Source: an uncultured Parabacteroides sp.
Lineage (GTDB): Bacteria > Bacteroidota > Bacteroidia > Bacteroidales > Tannerellaceae
NCBI GenBank assembly: GCA_910577325.1
Contig: CAJTMR010000051.1
Span: 1-7,072 of the forward strand
Direction of reading: 5' to 3'
DNA length: 7,072 nt
Positions 6,836 through 7,072 of the stretch are shown here, one piece after another. The notes beneath the pieces are model-generated. The model had not been told where the DNA came from and ran no database searches. It saw nothing but the letters and a program-made list of their open reading frames with translations. A program made the translations under genes and the position numbers. Position 1 is the first letter of the stretch. Every line of letters starts with the position of its first letter.

Positions 6836-6955
6836 CAGCCATCGACAAAACGGGGTCGTTTAAATATAAAACGAGGCATAAAATGAGGCATAAAACGACC
6901 TTTTTTGTCGAATAAGATGCAAAAACAAGGCATAAAAGCATCTCCAACATGGCTG
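6836..6955 (+). ncRNA. Candidate structured RNA or cruciform with three-way junction
   Basis: Three nested stems are visible. P1 pairs CAGCCAT (6836-6842) with ATGGCTG (6949-6955). P2 pairs 6843-6850 with 6903-6910 (8 bp), then after a 3x2 internal loop 6854-6861 with 6893-6900 (8 bp), with a 31-base loop. P3 pairs AGATGC (6915-6920) with GCATCT (6938-6943), with a 17-base loop. P1 and P2 abut with no linker; P2-P3 and P3-P1 are joined by 4 and 5 bases. All pairs are Watson-Crick. The strand is assumed from a weak upstream promoter; the DNA would fold equally on the other strand. It matches no RNA family I recognise, and it could be a dispersed palindromic DNA repeat instead. Confidence 0.35.
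6862..6897. repeat. Tandem 12-bp repeat, unit AGGCATAAAAYG
   Basis: Two near-identical units (6874-6885 and 6886-6897, differing only at the eleventh base, T or C) follow a degenerate unit (6862-6873, ending ATAAAACG). They occupy the loop and inner arm of the long hairpin. A further copy of AGGCATAAAA stands at 6928-6937 in the loop of the next hairpin. Confidence 0.65.
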
Positions 6956-6992
6956 ATAAACTTCTCTGCATCCCCGTCTGGGTTTCGCGCAG

Positions 6993-7046
6993 ACCCGGGT
7001 GCGGGAGAGGTACAGACCCGGGTCTCCGTGGCGGGTACACCCGGGT
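6993..7046. repeat. Three ACCCGGGT palindromes at exact 23-bp spacing
   Basis: The 8-bp palindrome ACCCGGGT occurs at 6993-7000, 7016-7023 and 7039-7046, so starts are 23 bp apart twice. The middle copy is extended to the 12-bp palindrome AGACCCGGGTCT (7014-7025). GGTAC precedes copies two and three (7009-7013 and 7034-7038). The block is GC-rich against an AT-rich flank. It may be a protein-binding array, a folded leader or a dispersed intergenic repeat. Confidence 0.7.
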
Positions 7047-7072
7047 CTCAAGCGGCTTTGCAAGTTGTTTTT

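Larger units (their letters stand above)
6796..6959. repeat. 11-bp direct repeat ATGGCTGATAA flanking the folded segment
   Basis: ATGGCTGATAA is found at 6796-6806 and 6949-6959. Its first seven bases are also present inverted as CAGCCAT at 6836-6842. The inverted copy can therefore pair with either direct copy, giving two mutually exclusive stems. Confidence 0.55.
6583..7072. other. Gene-free region rich in repeats and potential folds
   Basis: No convincing protein-coding gene is seen on either strand upstream of the HTCS promoter. Short open frames here are low-complexity or Arg/Cys-rich and follow the repeats. From 6583 to 6660 nothing stands out. From 6661 to about 6960 the DNA is AT-rich and carries the CTATCAT repeats and nested inverted repeats. 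From about 6965 to 7055 it turns sharply GC-rich and carries ACCCGGGT palindromes. The window ends before the next gene, so it is unclear whether this is a promoter region, a leader or a gene tail. Confidence 0.75.

Noticed and set aside
6668..6897. CRISPR array
   Set aside because: Repeats are 7-12 bp, without uniform 25-40 bp repeats and spacers, and no cas gene is present.
6993..7046. Insertion sequence end or attachment site
   Set aside because: No transposase or integrase, no target-site duplication and no long terminal inverted repeat is visible; the palindromes fit a spaced array better.
6792..7063. Two overlapping - strand open frames (82 and 67 codons) in the repeat region
   Set aside because: Their translations are low-complexity and follow the nucleotide repeats (for example repeated FYAS), with Arg/Pro/Cys-rich ends; no start signal or homology is seen.
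7051..7072. Terminator at the right edge (short inverted CTT/AAG with T-run)
   Set aside because: The possible stem is only a few base pairs and the window ends inside the T-run, so it cannot be supported.

Overview
The window looks like chromosomal DNA from a Bacteroidota gut-type bacterium (Bacteroides or Parabacteroides-like). The evidence is a full-length hybrid two-component regulator with 14 propeller motifs, Bacteroides-style promoters (TTTG / TAnnTTTG) and no clear Shine-Dalgarno sequences. The species cannot be fixed from the sequence alone.

Left part (1-2580, + strand). A terminator-like hairpin (100-135) is followed by a Bacteroides-type promoter (139-168) and a tight three-gene operon. 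The first gene is an ApbE-family flavin transferase homologue with no signal peptide (222-1028). The second is a Tat-exported, probably lipid-anchored Gfo/Idh/MocA sugar oxidoreductase (1025-2347). The third is a 78-residue protein with two predicted membrane segments (2344-2580). Both junctions are 4-bp ATGA overlaps, so translation is probably coupled. The set suggests an envelope-linked redox step on a sugar or glycoside; the substrate is unknown.

Middle part (2553-6524, - strand). One very large gene encodes a hybrid two-component system (HTCS): periplasmic double propeller, Y_Y_Y domain, one membrane helix, histidine kinase, receiver and AraC-type DNA-binding domain. It converges on the operon and its last 28 bases overlap the last gene, so there is no room for a terminator between them. 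It has its own good promoter (6552-6582). A role in controlling the operon is plausible from position only.

Right part (6583-7072). There is no gene here, but the stretch is dense in structure: phased CTATCAT repeats (6668-6770), a 12-bp inverted repeat, a possible three-way-junction fold (6836-6955) whose loops display AGGCATAAAA repeats, and a GC-rich block with three ACCCGGGT palindromes exactly 23 bp apart (6993-7046). This is the least explained part of the window and the best candidate for something undescribed: a structured RNA, a leader, a regulator landing zone or a dispersed intergenic repeat.
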